A stretch of 7,660 nucleotides of DNA from Actinomycetota bacterium (GCA_018897225.1 JAHILC010000165.1:1-7660); one strand, 5' to 3'. Positions 1-6,138 are shown, counted from the first letter of the stretch. Numbers and translations are program-made. Notes: generated by a model from the letters alone, not told the origin.

Positions 1-701
1 AAGCTATGGTTCCTGAAGATGCGCAAATTGTTGGAGCACCGGTAAAAGATGTAGGACTTATAGCAATTGCAAACGGGGATGGATTTGAAGAAATATTCAA
101 GAGTGTTGGTGTTGATATTGTTATAAAGGGCGGGCAAAGCATGAACCCGTCAACTTATGAAATAGTTAAAGCAATCAACAAACTTGAAAGTGAAAAAATA
201 ATTTTATTTCCAAATAATAAGAATATAATACTTACAGCTAATCAAGCTAAAAAAATTGTTAAAAAAAGCGTTACGGTTATTCCAACAATTTCAATACCCC
301 AGGGGATATCTGCTGCTTTAATCTATAATAGTGATTTGACTTTGGAAGAAAACGTAAACAACATGGAAAAAACCATAAACAATATCAAAACAGGTGAAAT
401 TACTAATGCTGTAAGAGATGCAAATTTATTTGTAGGTGAGATTAAAAAAGGCGCTTTTATTGGTCTTAGCAATGGCAAAGTTAAAGTAGTATCAGACACA
501 CTAATTGATGCGGTGATTGAACTTGCAAGAGAAATGGTTGATGGAAGCGAAGAGATTCTAACTTTTTATTATGGTGAAGGTATTTCTACTGATGAAAACA
601 AAGAATTGGGATCTCTTTTAAAAAATTACTTTCCAAAGATTGAGATAGAATTTCATAAAGGCGGACAGCCTTTATATCCGTATATTTTTTCAATTGAATA
701 A
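1..701 (+). CDS. fakA: FakA/YloV-type fatty acid kinase (DAK2-fusion protein), C-terminal part
   Basis: This is the 3' end of a gene that starts before the window; the frame is open to the first full codon at base 3, and the ATG at base 6 is internal. The roughly 233 visible residues match the region after the nucleotide-binding DAK2 domain of FakA/YloV (family length near 550), so over half of the protein is missing. Visible signatures are IKGGQSMNPST (about bases 135-170) and the terminal GGQPLYPYIFSIE (about 661-699), both typical of the family's C-terminal domains. In characterised Bacillota, FakA with a FakB (DegV-fold) partner phosphorylates free fatty acids to acyl-phosphate for phospholipid synthesis; no fakB is visible here. 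Many bacteria carry this gene ahead of recG and rsmD; here rsmD follows directly after 21 bases and recG is absent from the gap. The actinobacterial members of the family are less studied, so the substrate is inferred. Confidence 0.9.
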   Translation, partial: AMVPEDAQIVGAPVKDVGLIAIANGDGFEEIFKSVGVDIVIKGGQSMNPSTYEIVKAINKLESEKIILFPNNKNIILTANQAKKIVKKSVTVIPTISIPQGISAALIYNSDLTLEENVNNMEKTINNIKTGEITNAVRDANLFVGEIKKGAFIGLSNGKVKVVSDTLIDAVIELAREMVDGSEEILTFYYGEGISTDENKELGSLLKNYFPKIEIEFHKGGQPLYPYIFSIE

Positions 702-711
702 TTTAAGTACC

Positions 712-717
712 GGTGAT
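712..717 (+). promoter_or_regulatory. Ribosome binding site of rsmD (GGTGAT)
   Basis: GGTGAT can pair over six bases with AUCACC in the 16S rRNA tail. Referred to the usual GGAGG core, its spacing is about 9 bases to the ATA at 723, which is good, but only about 2 bases to the ATG at 716, which is poor. It is therefore the main local evidence that translation of rsmD begins at ATA 723. Confidence 0.5.
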
Positions 718-722
718 GCTAT

Positions 723-1277
723 ATAAGAATTATTGCTGGCGAGTTTAAAGGAAAAAAGCTTAAAATACCCCAAGATTATGATATTCGACCAACACAGGAT
801 AGAGTTAAGGAAAGCATATTTAACGTGTTAGGAGAAACGATAATCAACAGTAAAGTCCTTGACTTGTTTTCAGGTTCAGGTTCATTGGGAATAGAAGCAT
901 TAAGCAGGGGATGCCAGTTTGCTTACTTTGTAGATAATAGCTTTAAATCCATAAATTTAATAAGGAAAAATCTGGGTCTATTAAAAAATTTAGAAAGAAG
1001 CCGCAAAATAATAAAAAGTGATGCTGTAGATTTCTTAAAGAAAAACAAATCCATCATATGGGATTTCATATTTATTGATCCCCCTTATAAAATTGAAAGC
1101 AGAGTTATAAGTGAGATATGCGGCATCTTTTCTGAAAAGAACATAACTGATAAAAATACTGTAATAATTTATGAATTCTTTTTTAAAAGAGATGTCAGCA
1201 AAGAAATAAGCAATTTAAGGATTATAAAAGAATCATTTTTTGGTGATAAAAAAGTTTTATATTTGGCGCCGGTATAA
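723..1277 (+). CDS. rsmD: 16S rRNA (guanine-966 N2)-methyltransferase RsmD, apparent ATA start
   Basis: RsmD uses S-adenosylmethionine to methylate G966 of 16S rRNA, in helix 31 near the ribosomal P site. Counting from ATA 723 the protein has 184 residues, the normal family length, and begins like RsmD proteins (xRIIAGEFKGKKL). The conserved N-terminal motif RPTQDRVKESIFN is at 22-34, the SAM-binding motif LDLFSGSGSLG at 46-56 and the catalytic DPPY at 119-122. The frame is closed upstream by TGA at 714-716 and holds no ATG, GTG or TTG before GTG 825. Starting at 825 would remove 34 conserved residues, so it is unlikely. Either ATA is a true rare start, supported by GGTGAT at 712-717, or one extra base near 725 breaks a start at ATG 716 (which would give MLYRIIAG). 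The function is firm; the start is not. Confidence 0.9.
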   Translation: MRIIAGEFKGKKLKIPQDYDIRPTQDRVKESIFNVLGETIINSKVLDLFSGSGSLGIEALSRGCQFAYFVDNSFKSINLIRKNLGLLKNLERSRKIIKSDAVDFLKKNKSIIWDFIFIDPPYKIESRVISEICGIFSEKNITDKNTVIIYEFFFKRDVSKEISNLRIIKESFFGDKKVLYLAPV

Positions 1278-1313
1278 AAAATATTATTTAAGTTTTTATA
1301 AAAAAGAGAAAAT

Positions 1314-1811
1314 ATGGAAAAAATCGCATTATGCCCCGGTACTTATGACCCGGTAACCGAAGGCCATAAAGATGTAATTATAAGATGCGCACAAGTATTT
1401 GACCAGGTTATAGTTGCAGTTTCAAAAAATAACAGGAAAAAGCCAACGTATACATTAAAACAAAGGCTCGATTTTGTAAAAAGGATATTTAAAGATGTTA
1501 AAAATATCAGGATTATTTCCTTTGAAGGACTACTTATTGATGTTGCTAAGAAAGAAAAAGCTGGAGTAATAGTTAAAGGCTTAAGAGCCATTTCAGATTT
1601 TGAATATGAGTTTCAAATGGCACAAATAAATAAAAAATTAAACCCTGAAATTGAAACTATGTTTTTTGTAACAAATCCGAAATACGCTTATCTTAGTTCA
1701 AGTGTGGTTAAGGAAGTTGCAAGTTTTAACGGATGCATAACAGGACTGGTACCGGAAGAAATAGAACAGGATATAATTAAAAGCTTTAAAAAAAATAAAT
1801 TATTTAAATAA
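1314..1811 (+). CDS. coaD: Phosphopantetheine adenylyltransferase CoaD
   Basis: CoaD transfers AMP from ATP to 4'-phosphopantetheine, giving dephospho-CoA, the penultimate step of CoA synthesis. The 165-residue length is typical. The N-terminal nucleotidyltransferase motif is CPGTYDPVTEGH (7-18), with the T/HxGH histidine at H18 and the expected lysine at K42. VKGLRAISDFEYEFQMA (87-103) corresponds to the family's L/VRGLRAVxDFEYE block, but K88 stands where Arg88 is usual (E. coli numbering); R91 is kept. The C-terminal LSSSVVKEVASFNG matches the ISSTxVRExxxxGG block. The start is ATG with only a weak AAGAGA-like ribosome-binding sequence at about 1304-1309. It lies 36 bases after rsmD, a very common pairing. 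Its product feeds both ACP phosphopantetheinylation and the CoA-dependent acetyl-CoA synthetase downstream. Confidence 0.97.
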   Translation: MEKIALCPGTYDPVTEGHKDVIIRCAQVFDQVIVAVSKNNRKKPTYTLKQRLDFVKRIFKDVKNIRIISFEGLLIDVAKKEKAGVIVKGLRAISDFEYEFQMAQINKKLNPEIETMFFVTNPKYAYLSSSVVKEVASFNGCITGLVPEEIEQDIIKSFKKNKLFK

Positions 1812-1837
1812 TAAAATAAAATAATACGGAGAGTATC

Positions 1838-2296
1838 ATGGATGCATTAGAGCTTATCGATAAATTGGAAGAAATTGTCAGCAAGGGCAAGAAAATACCA
1901 TTTTCATCTAATTTTATAGTTAATGAAAACGAAATTTACGATATATTGGATGAATTGAGAAACGTACTGCCCGAGGAATTCAAACAGGCCAGGTGGATTG
2001 TAAAAGAAAGAGAAAGCATGCTGGAAGAAGCAAAAAGACAATCATCGCGCATAATTAAAGAAGCCGAAGAAAAAGCAGACGCTCTACTAAATGAAAGTGA
2101 AATAATAAAAAGCGCTTTGAAGAGATCTGAAGAAGTGATGTCAATTTCTGAAGCTAAAGCAAGGACGGTAAGGCTTGATGCCGAAGACTACGCAGATGAA
2201 AAAATGGCAAGTTTGGAAGCTGTACTTTATAAAATATTATCGGCAATAGAAAAGGGAAGAGAACAGTTTAGATCATCTTTTACTACCAAAAAATAA
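1838..2296 (+). CDS. SepIVA/DivIVA-like coiled-coil protein
   Basis: A 152-residue soluble, charged protein with no signal peptide or membrane segment. Residues 1-50 form a compact N-terminal part (ALELIDKLEEIVSKGKKIPF, then a stretch ending LRNVLPEEFKQA). About 50-120 is a heptad-like Lys/Glu/Ala-rich coiled coil (EEAKRQSSRIIKEAEEKAD), and the C-terminal segment contains RLDAEDYADEKMASLEAVL followed by IEKGREQFR. Both ends resemble, from memory, mycobacterial SepIVA (Rv2927c), a DivIVA-related protein tied to cell elongation and division and encoded upstream of the DUF177-rpmF/rnc region. The mycobacterial protein is about 245 residues, so the coiled coil is much shorter here. Similar short proteins next to coaD in clostridia are often labelled 'ATPase' or 'ATP synthase subunit B-like' because of coiled-coil similarity; there is no Walker motif here. 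ATG is preceded by GGAGAG at 1828-1833. A role in growth or division is inference. Confidence 0.7.
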   Translation: MDALELIDKLEEIVSKGKKIPFSSNFIVNENEIYDILDELRNVLPEEFKQARWIVKERESMLEEAKRQSSRIIKEAEEKADALLNESEIIKSALKRSEEVMSISEAKARTVRLDAEDYADEKMASLEAVLYKILSAIEKGREQFRSSFTTKK

Positions 2297-2310
2297 ATAA
2301 TAACATTTTA

Positions 2311-2338
2311 TTGATTAATTATTTTTATATGATATATT
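2311..2338 (+). promoter_or_regulatory. Candidate sigma-70-type promoter before rpmF
   Basis: The 101-base gap before the rpmF start is the largest in the window. It contains TTGATT (2311-2316), a 16-base spacer and TATATT (2333-2338), a fair match to TTGACA/TATAAT that would leave a leader of about 50 bases before GTG 2398. Such matches arise easily by chance in AT-rich DNA, so support is moderate at best. Confidence 0.35.
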
Positions 2339-2383
2339 AAATTGTTTGTCGCAGTATAACAAGTTTGTAACATATTGTTTATT

Positions 2384-2389
2384 AGGAGG
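2384..2389 (+). promoter_or_regulatory. Ribosome binding site of rpmF (AGGAGG)
   Basis: A perfect AGGAGG lies 8 bases before GTG 2398 but only 2 bases before the in-frame ATG 2392. The spacing therefore favours GTG as the true start and excludes the two-codon longer form. Confidence 0.8.
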
Positions 2390-2397
2390 GAATGTTA

Positions 2398-2631
2398 GTG
2401 GCTGTACCAAAAAATAAAAAGTCAAAATCAAAAAGAGATATGAGAAGGACACATGATAAATTAAAAATAGCAAGTATAGTCGAATGTTCAAGGTGTCATA
2501 GCAAAAAAATTGCTCATAGAGTGTGTGAAAATTGTGGCTATTATGATAACAAAGAGATTATAAAAATAGTAAGTAAAGAAAAATCTAAAGGAAAAAGAAA
2601 AGAAACAGCAAAAACCAAAACATCTGGGTAA
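2398..2631 (+). CDS. rpmF: Large ribosomal subunit protein bL32, zinc-ribbon form with Lys-rich tail
   Basis: bL32 is a small zinc-binding protein of the 50S subunit. Starting at GTG 2398 the product is 77 residues and begins MAVPKNKKSKSKRDMRRTHD, the classic bL32 N-terminus. Using ATG 2392 would add two residues and break both the family start and the Shine-Dalgarno spacing. The zinc ribbon is intact: C30-x2-C33 and C43-x2-C46, with the HRVCENCGYY block at 40-49. This is the zinc-binding (C+) paralogue type, not the Cys-free zinc-independent one. Typical bL32 is about 57-65 residues; here roughly 20 extra residues after the conserved core form a basic tail rich in Lys. A DUF177 (YceD) gene usually lies directly upstream of rpmF; here the coiled-coil gene takes that neighbouring position and no DUF177 reading frame is present. 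Confidence 0.95.
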   Translation: MAVPKNKKSKSKRDMRRTHDKLKIASIVECSRCHSKKIAHRVCENCGYYDNKEIIKIVSKEKSKGKRKETAKTKTSG

Positions 2632-2665
2632 TACTCATTGATTTATTAAGAGACAGGGGGAGTTT

Positions 2666-4768
2666 GTGAAATTTGCCGATTTTTTTTGTCCAAAATCAGT
2701 TGCTGTTATTGGCGCAGCAAGAGAAGAAACTAAAGTGGGACATACAATAGTGCATAATATTTTGAATTCAGGGTATCCTGGAAAATTTTTCTTAATCAAT
2801 CCAAATGCTAATGAAATTCATGGGAAAAAATGCTATAAATCACTTCTTGATGTTGAAGAAAATATTGATCTTGCAATAATGGCTATACCGAATAAATTTA
2901 TTCTGCAAGCTTTAGAGGATTGTTCAAAGAAACAAACAAAATTTGCAATAATTATTTCTGCAGGATTTAAAGAAACTGGTATAGAAGGCGCTTTACTTGA
3001 AAAGCAATTGATAGAAAAAGCAAAGGAATTTGGTATAAGGATTCTCGGTCCAAACTGTTTGGGAATGATTGACTTCAATTGTCCTATAAATGGTTCTTTC
3101 TCGCCAAGTATTCCTGATAAAGGTGTTATTGGTTTCATATCACAATCAGGAGCGCTGGGAACAGCAGTTCTTGACTGGGCAAAGACAAACGGCATTGGCC
3201 TTTCTAAATTTGTATCTCTGGGAAATAAGGCAGATATAAGTGAAATTAATCTTTTTGAAGATTGGCTTGATGATAAAAAAACTAAAGTCATAACTGCTTA
3301 TCTCGAAGGTGTAACAAATGGTAATGAATTTATGAGAGTTTGCAATAAAGTAACAAAAAAGAAACCAATCATAATTGTTAAATCCGGAAATACTAATGCA
3401 GGAGCGAGAGCAGTATCGTCTCATACAGGAACTCTTGCAGGATCATCAAGAGCATACGACGCAGCTTTTAAACAAACTGGTGTAATAAGGGCAAAAACAA
3501 TAAAAGACTTATTTAATTTTGCGATTGCTTTTGCGCATCAACCACTACCAAAGGGTGATAAGATTGTAATAATCACTAATGCGGGTGGACCTGGAATCAT
3601 GGCTAGCGATGCCTGTGAAGAAAATAAAATGCAACTTGCGAAGATTGATATTCAAACTGTTGAAATTTTAAAATCCATCCTACCTCCTGCAGCAAATTTT
3701 TATAATCCAGTTGATGTCCTTGGCGACGCACTTGCTGACAGGTATGGAAAAACTTTTGAAATAATATTAAAAGATAAAAATGTTAATGCAATTATTGTAA
3801 TTCTCACACCACAGGCAATGACACAGGAACTAGACACCGCAAAAGCTCTTGTTAATGCAATTAAAGAATCTGGTAGAGAAATACCAGTTATCACGAGTTT
3901 TATGGGTGGTTCAGAAGTAAAAGAAGGAGTGGATTATCTAAATAAAAATGGTATCCCTAATTTTACTATTCCAGAAGAAGCTGTTCAAGCGCTTCGTGTT
4001 ATGATTGAGCAGGAAAGCTGGATGGCTAAAAAAGAGGATTCGAAAAAAATATTTAAATCAGATAAAGATAAGGTTAAAAGTATTTTTGAAAAATCCATAA
4101 GGGAAGGCAGGCTGGAATTAGGGGAAATGGAATCACGCGGAATTCTAGAAGCTTATGGCATAAGGGTACCGATAGCAAAAGTTGCAAGAGATTTAAAAGA
4201 AGCAAGAGAAGTGGTTAAATTGACAGGGTATCCAGTTGTTTTAAAGATTGACTCTCCTGATATCCTGCATAAGACTGATGTCGGCGGCATAAAGATTGGT
4301 ATAAAGAATTATAAAGAGCTTGAAGAAAGTTTTGAGGGCATAATATCTAATGTTAAAAAATATATGCCATCTGCAAGAATAAACGGAATTTCAATCCAGG
4401 AAATGATTGAATCCAAAAAAGAAACAATTATCGGTATTAACAAAGACTCTCAATTTGGTCCTATGATAATGTTTGGGCTTGGTGGTATTTATGTTGAAAT
4501 ACTCAAAGATGTATCGTTCAGAATTGCTCCAATTTCCCAAACAGATGCTAGAGAAATGATCGAGGAAATAAAGACTATTAAATTACTCAAAGGAGTAAGG
4601 GGAGAAAAACCCTCGGATATAGAAAGTATAGTTGAAGCGCTGCTAAAAATTTCTCAGCTTGTTACTGATTTTCCTGATATAATAGAAATGGATATAAATC
4701 CATTATTTGTGAAAGAAGAAGGAAAAGGTTCGATCGCGGGAGATGTAAGAATTAGAATACAGGAATAA
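2666..4768 (+). CDS. acd: ADP-forming acetyl-CoA synthetase (acetate-CoA ligase), fused alpha-beta
   Basis: This enzyme class converts acyl-CoA (usually acetyl-CoA), ADP and phosphate to the acid, CoA and ATP, conserving energy in one enzyme in place of Pta plus AckA. The 700 residues carry the fused architecture: CoA-binding Rossmann domain (about 1-130, starting FFCPKSVAVIGAAREETKVG), succinyl-CoA-ligase-like domains (about 145-460, with GFISQSGALG and SSHTGTLAGS), and a C-terminal ATP-grasp domain (about 470-700, with GYPVVLKIDSPDILHKTDVG and EMDINPLF). H253 in SSHTG is the expected phosphorylated histidine; H535 in LHKTDVGG matches the second phosphohistidine proposed in archaeal enzymes. 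There is no GNAT domain, so this is not a Pat-type protein acetyltransferase. GTG follows AGGGGG at 2655-2660. It sits 34 bases after rpmF and 44 before plsX. Acetate is the likely substrate, but propionate, branched-chain or aryl acids cannot be excluded from sequence. Confidence 0.9.
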   Translation: MKFADFFCPKSVAVIGAAREETKVGHTIVHNILNSGYPGKFFLINPNANEIHGKKCYKSLLDVEENIDLAIMAIPNKFILQALEDCSKKQTKFAIIISAGFKETGIEGALLEKQLIEKAKEFGIRILGPNCLGMIDFNCPINGSFSPSIPDKGVIGFISQSGALGTAVLDWAKTNGIGLSKFVSLGNKADISEINLFEDWLDDKKTKVITAYLEGVTNGNEFMRVCNKVTKKKPIIIVKSGNTNAGARAVSSHTGTLAGSSRAYDAAFKQTGVIRAKTIKDLFNFAIAFAHQPLPKGDKIVIITNAGGPGIMASDACEENKMQLAKIDIQTVEILKSILPPAANFYNPVDVLGDALADRYGKTFEIILKDKNVNAIIVILTPQAMTQELDTAKALVNAIKESGREIPVITSFMGGSEVKEGVDYLNKNGIPNFTIPEEAVQALRVMIEQESWMAKKEDSKKIFKSDKDKVKSIFEKSIREGRLELGEMESRGILEAYGIRVPIAKVARDLKEAREVVKLTGYPVVLKIDSPDILHKTDVGGIKIGIKNYKELEESFEGIISNVKKYMPSARINGISIQEMIESKKETIIGINKDSQFGPMIMFGLGGIYVEILKDVSFRIAPISQTDAREMIEEIKTIKLLKGVRGEKPSDIESIVEALLKISQLVTDFPDIIEMDINPLFVKEEGKGSIAGDVRIRIQE

Positions 4769-4796
4769 AACTTACAAAGAGTTAAAAGCAGTTTTA

Positions 4797-4801
4797 AAAG
4801 G
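4797..4801 (+). promoter_or_regulatory. Ribosome binding site of plsX (AAAGG)
   Basis: AAAGG can pair with CCUUU in the 16S rRNA tail. Aligned to the GGAGG core, the spacing to TTG 4813 is about 8 bases. The frame is closed by TAA at 4795-4797 and has no ATG before the one inside the conserved DAMGGD motif, so TTG 4813 is the best start. Confidence 0.55.
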
Positions 4802-4812
4802 TTAATACTATA

Positions 4813-5823
4813 TTGGAAAAAAACCAGCAAAAATATACCATAATAGTAGATGCTATGGGAGGCGATTTTGCTGCGGATGAAATTCTAAAAGGCGCTGTCC
4901 AGGAAAGCAGAAATCTTAATATAAATCTGGTTCTTGCAGGTAATAAAGAAATAATTAAAAATTCTGCGTCACGTAATAATCTTGATATAAGCAGCATTGA
5001 GATAATGAACTGTTCCAGTGAAGTTGCTATGGACGACCATCCTTCGGATGTAATCAAGCATAAGAAAGACTCTTCAATCTATTTGGGCACCCAGCTTGCA
5101 GCAAAAAAAGAAGGAAGCGCTTTTTTATCTGCTGGAAATACTGGCGCTGTAATGGCTTGCTCTCTTTTTAACATGAGAAAAATAGAAGGAATTATGCGTC
5201 CGGCAATTGCTGTTGTAATTCCGCTTGCAAACAGTAAATTTATATTAATTGATGCTGGAGCAAATGTAGAAGTTAAGCCTCTATATTTAAAGCAATTTGC
5301 TCTCATGGGCAAAATTTACAGCCAAAATATTCTTGATATTGAAAATCCAAAGATTGGCTTGTTGAACGTTGGAACTGAAGAAAAAAAGGGAAGCGAAATT
5401 TTAGTTGAAGCTTTCAAATTACTCAGCGAATCAAATATTAATTTTATTGGTAATGTTGAGGGTAGAGATATATTCGAGGGAAGCACAGATGTTGTTGTAT
5501 GCGATGGTTTTGTTGGAAATGTTTTACTGAAATCAATAGAAGGTATTGCAAAATTATTTTTTGGTGAAATAAAAAGTATTTTAACATATAATCTATTAAC
5601 AAAACTTGTGGCTTCTATTCTAAAGGGGCGCTTTAAAGCATTGAAGAAGAAATTTGACTATGAAGAACATGGGGGAGCCTTACTATTAGGAGTAAATGGA
5701 ATTTCTATAATTTCGCATGGCAGCTCAAAAGCAAAAGCGATAAGCAGCGCTATGAGAGTTGCTTACGGGAATTTAAAAATTGACGTTGTCGATAAAATAA
5801 AAAGTGAGATAAATAAAGTCTAA
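4813..5823 (+). CDS. plsX: Phosphate acyltransferase PlsX
   Basis: PlsX is a peripheral membrane enzyme converting acyl-ACP and phosphate to acyl-phosphate and ACP; PlsY then uses acyl-phosphate to start phospholipid synthesis. The 336-residue length is typical. Recognisable blocks are VDAMGGD (12-18), SAGNTGA (106-112), IDAGANVEVKP, GLLNVGTEEKKGSE, GNVEGRDIFEGSTDVVVCDG (213-232), DGFVGNVLLK and a C-terminal GGALLLGVNGISIISHGSS block. The motif following GGD is normally HAP; here it is FAA (19-21), a visible deviation in a conserved loop. TTG start, with about nine residues more at the N-terminus than many family members. It follows the acetyl-CoA synthetase gene by 44 bases and precedes acpP by 18, so it is very likely co-transcribed with acpP. 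The fabH, fabD and fabG genes that lie here in Bacillus-type clusters are absent. Confidence 0.96.
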   Translation: MEKNQQKYTIIVDAMGGDFAADEILKGAVQESRNLNINLVLAGNKEIIKNSASRNNLDISSIEIMNCSSEVAMDDHPSDVIKHKKDSSIYLGTQLAAKKEGSAFLSAGNTGAVMACSLFNMRKIEGIMRPAIAVVIPLANSKFILIDAGANVEVKPLYLKQFALMGKIYSQNILDIENPKIGLLNVGTEEKKGSEILVEAFKLLSESNINFIGNVEGRDIFEGSTDVVVCDGFVGNVLLKSIEGIAKLFFGEIKSILTYNLLTKLVASILKGRFKALKKKFDYEEHGGALLLGVNGISIISHGSSKAKAISSAMRVAYGNLKIDVVDKIKSEINKV

Positions 5824-5831
5824 TAAAAACA

Positions 5832-5837
5832 AGGAGG
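5832..5837 (+). promoter_or_regulatory. Ribosome binding site of acpP (AGGAGG)
   Basis: A perfect AGGAGG (preceded by A) lies only 4 bases before GTG 5842. The frame has no other start, being closed upstream by TAA at 5824-5826. The same site lies 2 bases before an out-of-frame ATG at 5840 that would read just 12 codons. Confidence 0.8.
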
Positions 5838-5841
5838 AAAT

Positions 5842-6078
5842 GTGGAAAATTTTGACAAGCTTAAAGAAATACTTGTAGATGTACTTGGAGTAAAAATAGA
5901 AGATGTAAAAGCAGAAAGCAAGTTTGTTGATGACTTAGGGGCAGATTCACTAGATCTCGTAGAATTAATAATGTCTTTTGAAGATAAATTCGGTATTGAA
6001 ATTAGTGATGTAGAGGCTGAAAAAATAATATCAGTCAAAGACGCATTAGACTATATCAATTCTCACACAAGTAAATAA
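5842..6078 (+). CDS. acpP: Acyl carrier protein AcpP
   Basis: AcpP is the small acidic carrier that holds growing acyl chains on a 4'-phosphopantetheine arm during fatty acid synthesis and hands acyl groups to PlsX. The 78-residue length and four-helix pattern are standard. The attachment site is S36 in [15 protein letters not shown] (30-44), with the following helix II acidic and hydrophobic as expected; [20 protein letters not shown] follows at about 50-69. GTG is the only possible start, behind a strong AGGAGG. It lies 18 bases after plsX, giving a plsX-acpP pair whose products act on each other. It is separated from rnc by 74 AT-rich bases that may hold a separate promoter. Confidence 0.97.
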   Translation: MENFDKLKEILVDVLGVKIEDVKAESKFVDDLGADSLDLVELIMSFEDKFGIEISDVEAEKIISVKDALDYINSHTSK

Positions 6079-6091
6079 TCAAACCTTTATT

Positions 6092-6122
6092 TATATTTTT
6101 TAAAGTATTTATAAAAAATATA
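6092..6122 (+). repeat. All-AT inverted repeat between acpP and rnc
   Basis: TATATTTTTTA (6092-6102) and TAAAAAATATA (6112-6122) are perfect 11-base reverse complements around a 9-base loop. With no G-C pairs the RNA hairpin would be weak, and no U-tract follows, so it is not a convincing intrinsic terminator. It may be a by-product of AT-rich sequence, or a bendable region upstream of the rnc promoter. Confidence 0.4.
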
Positions 6123-6138
6123 TAATTTAATTCATAAG

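Noticed and set aside
716..748. Ten-codon reading frame from ATG 716 as a leader peptide
   Set aside because: It overlaps the rsmD coding start, has no properly spaced ribosome-binding site and no attenuator-like structure. It matters only as part of a possible one-base frameshift explanation for rsmD.
825..1277. RsmD starting at GTG 825
   Set aside because: This would drop 34 residues, including the conserved RPTxDRVxExxFN motif that is plainly encoded upstream in the same frame.
1343..1591. Minus-strand open frames opposite coaD, acd, plsX, acpP, rnc and smc
   Set aside because: They lie wholly or largely opposite well-identified genes, lack ribosome-binding sites and family motifs, and have compositions expected from antisense reading of real genes.
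2392..2397. ATG 2392 as the rpmF start
   Set aside because: It is only 2 bases from AGGAGG and would add two residues before the classic MAVPK start; GTG 2398 fits both spacing and family.
2666..4768. Pat/PatZ-type protein lysine acetyltransferase
   Set aside because: These share the NDP-forming acyl-CoA synthetase core but add a GNAT domain and are longer (near 900 residues). Here the 700 residues are fully used by the alpha and beta parts, with the catalytic histidines retained.
4782..4797. TTAAAA-GCAG-TTTTAA hairpin as a terminator before plsX
   Set aside because: The stem is six A-T pairs with no G-C and no following U-tract, and it overlaps the plsX ribosome-binding region; likely chance.
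6092..6122. AT inverted repeat as an intrinsic terminator after acpP
   Set aside because: No G-C pairs in the stem and no U-run after it; kept only as a repeat.
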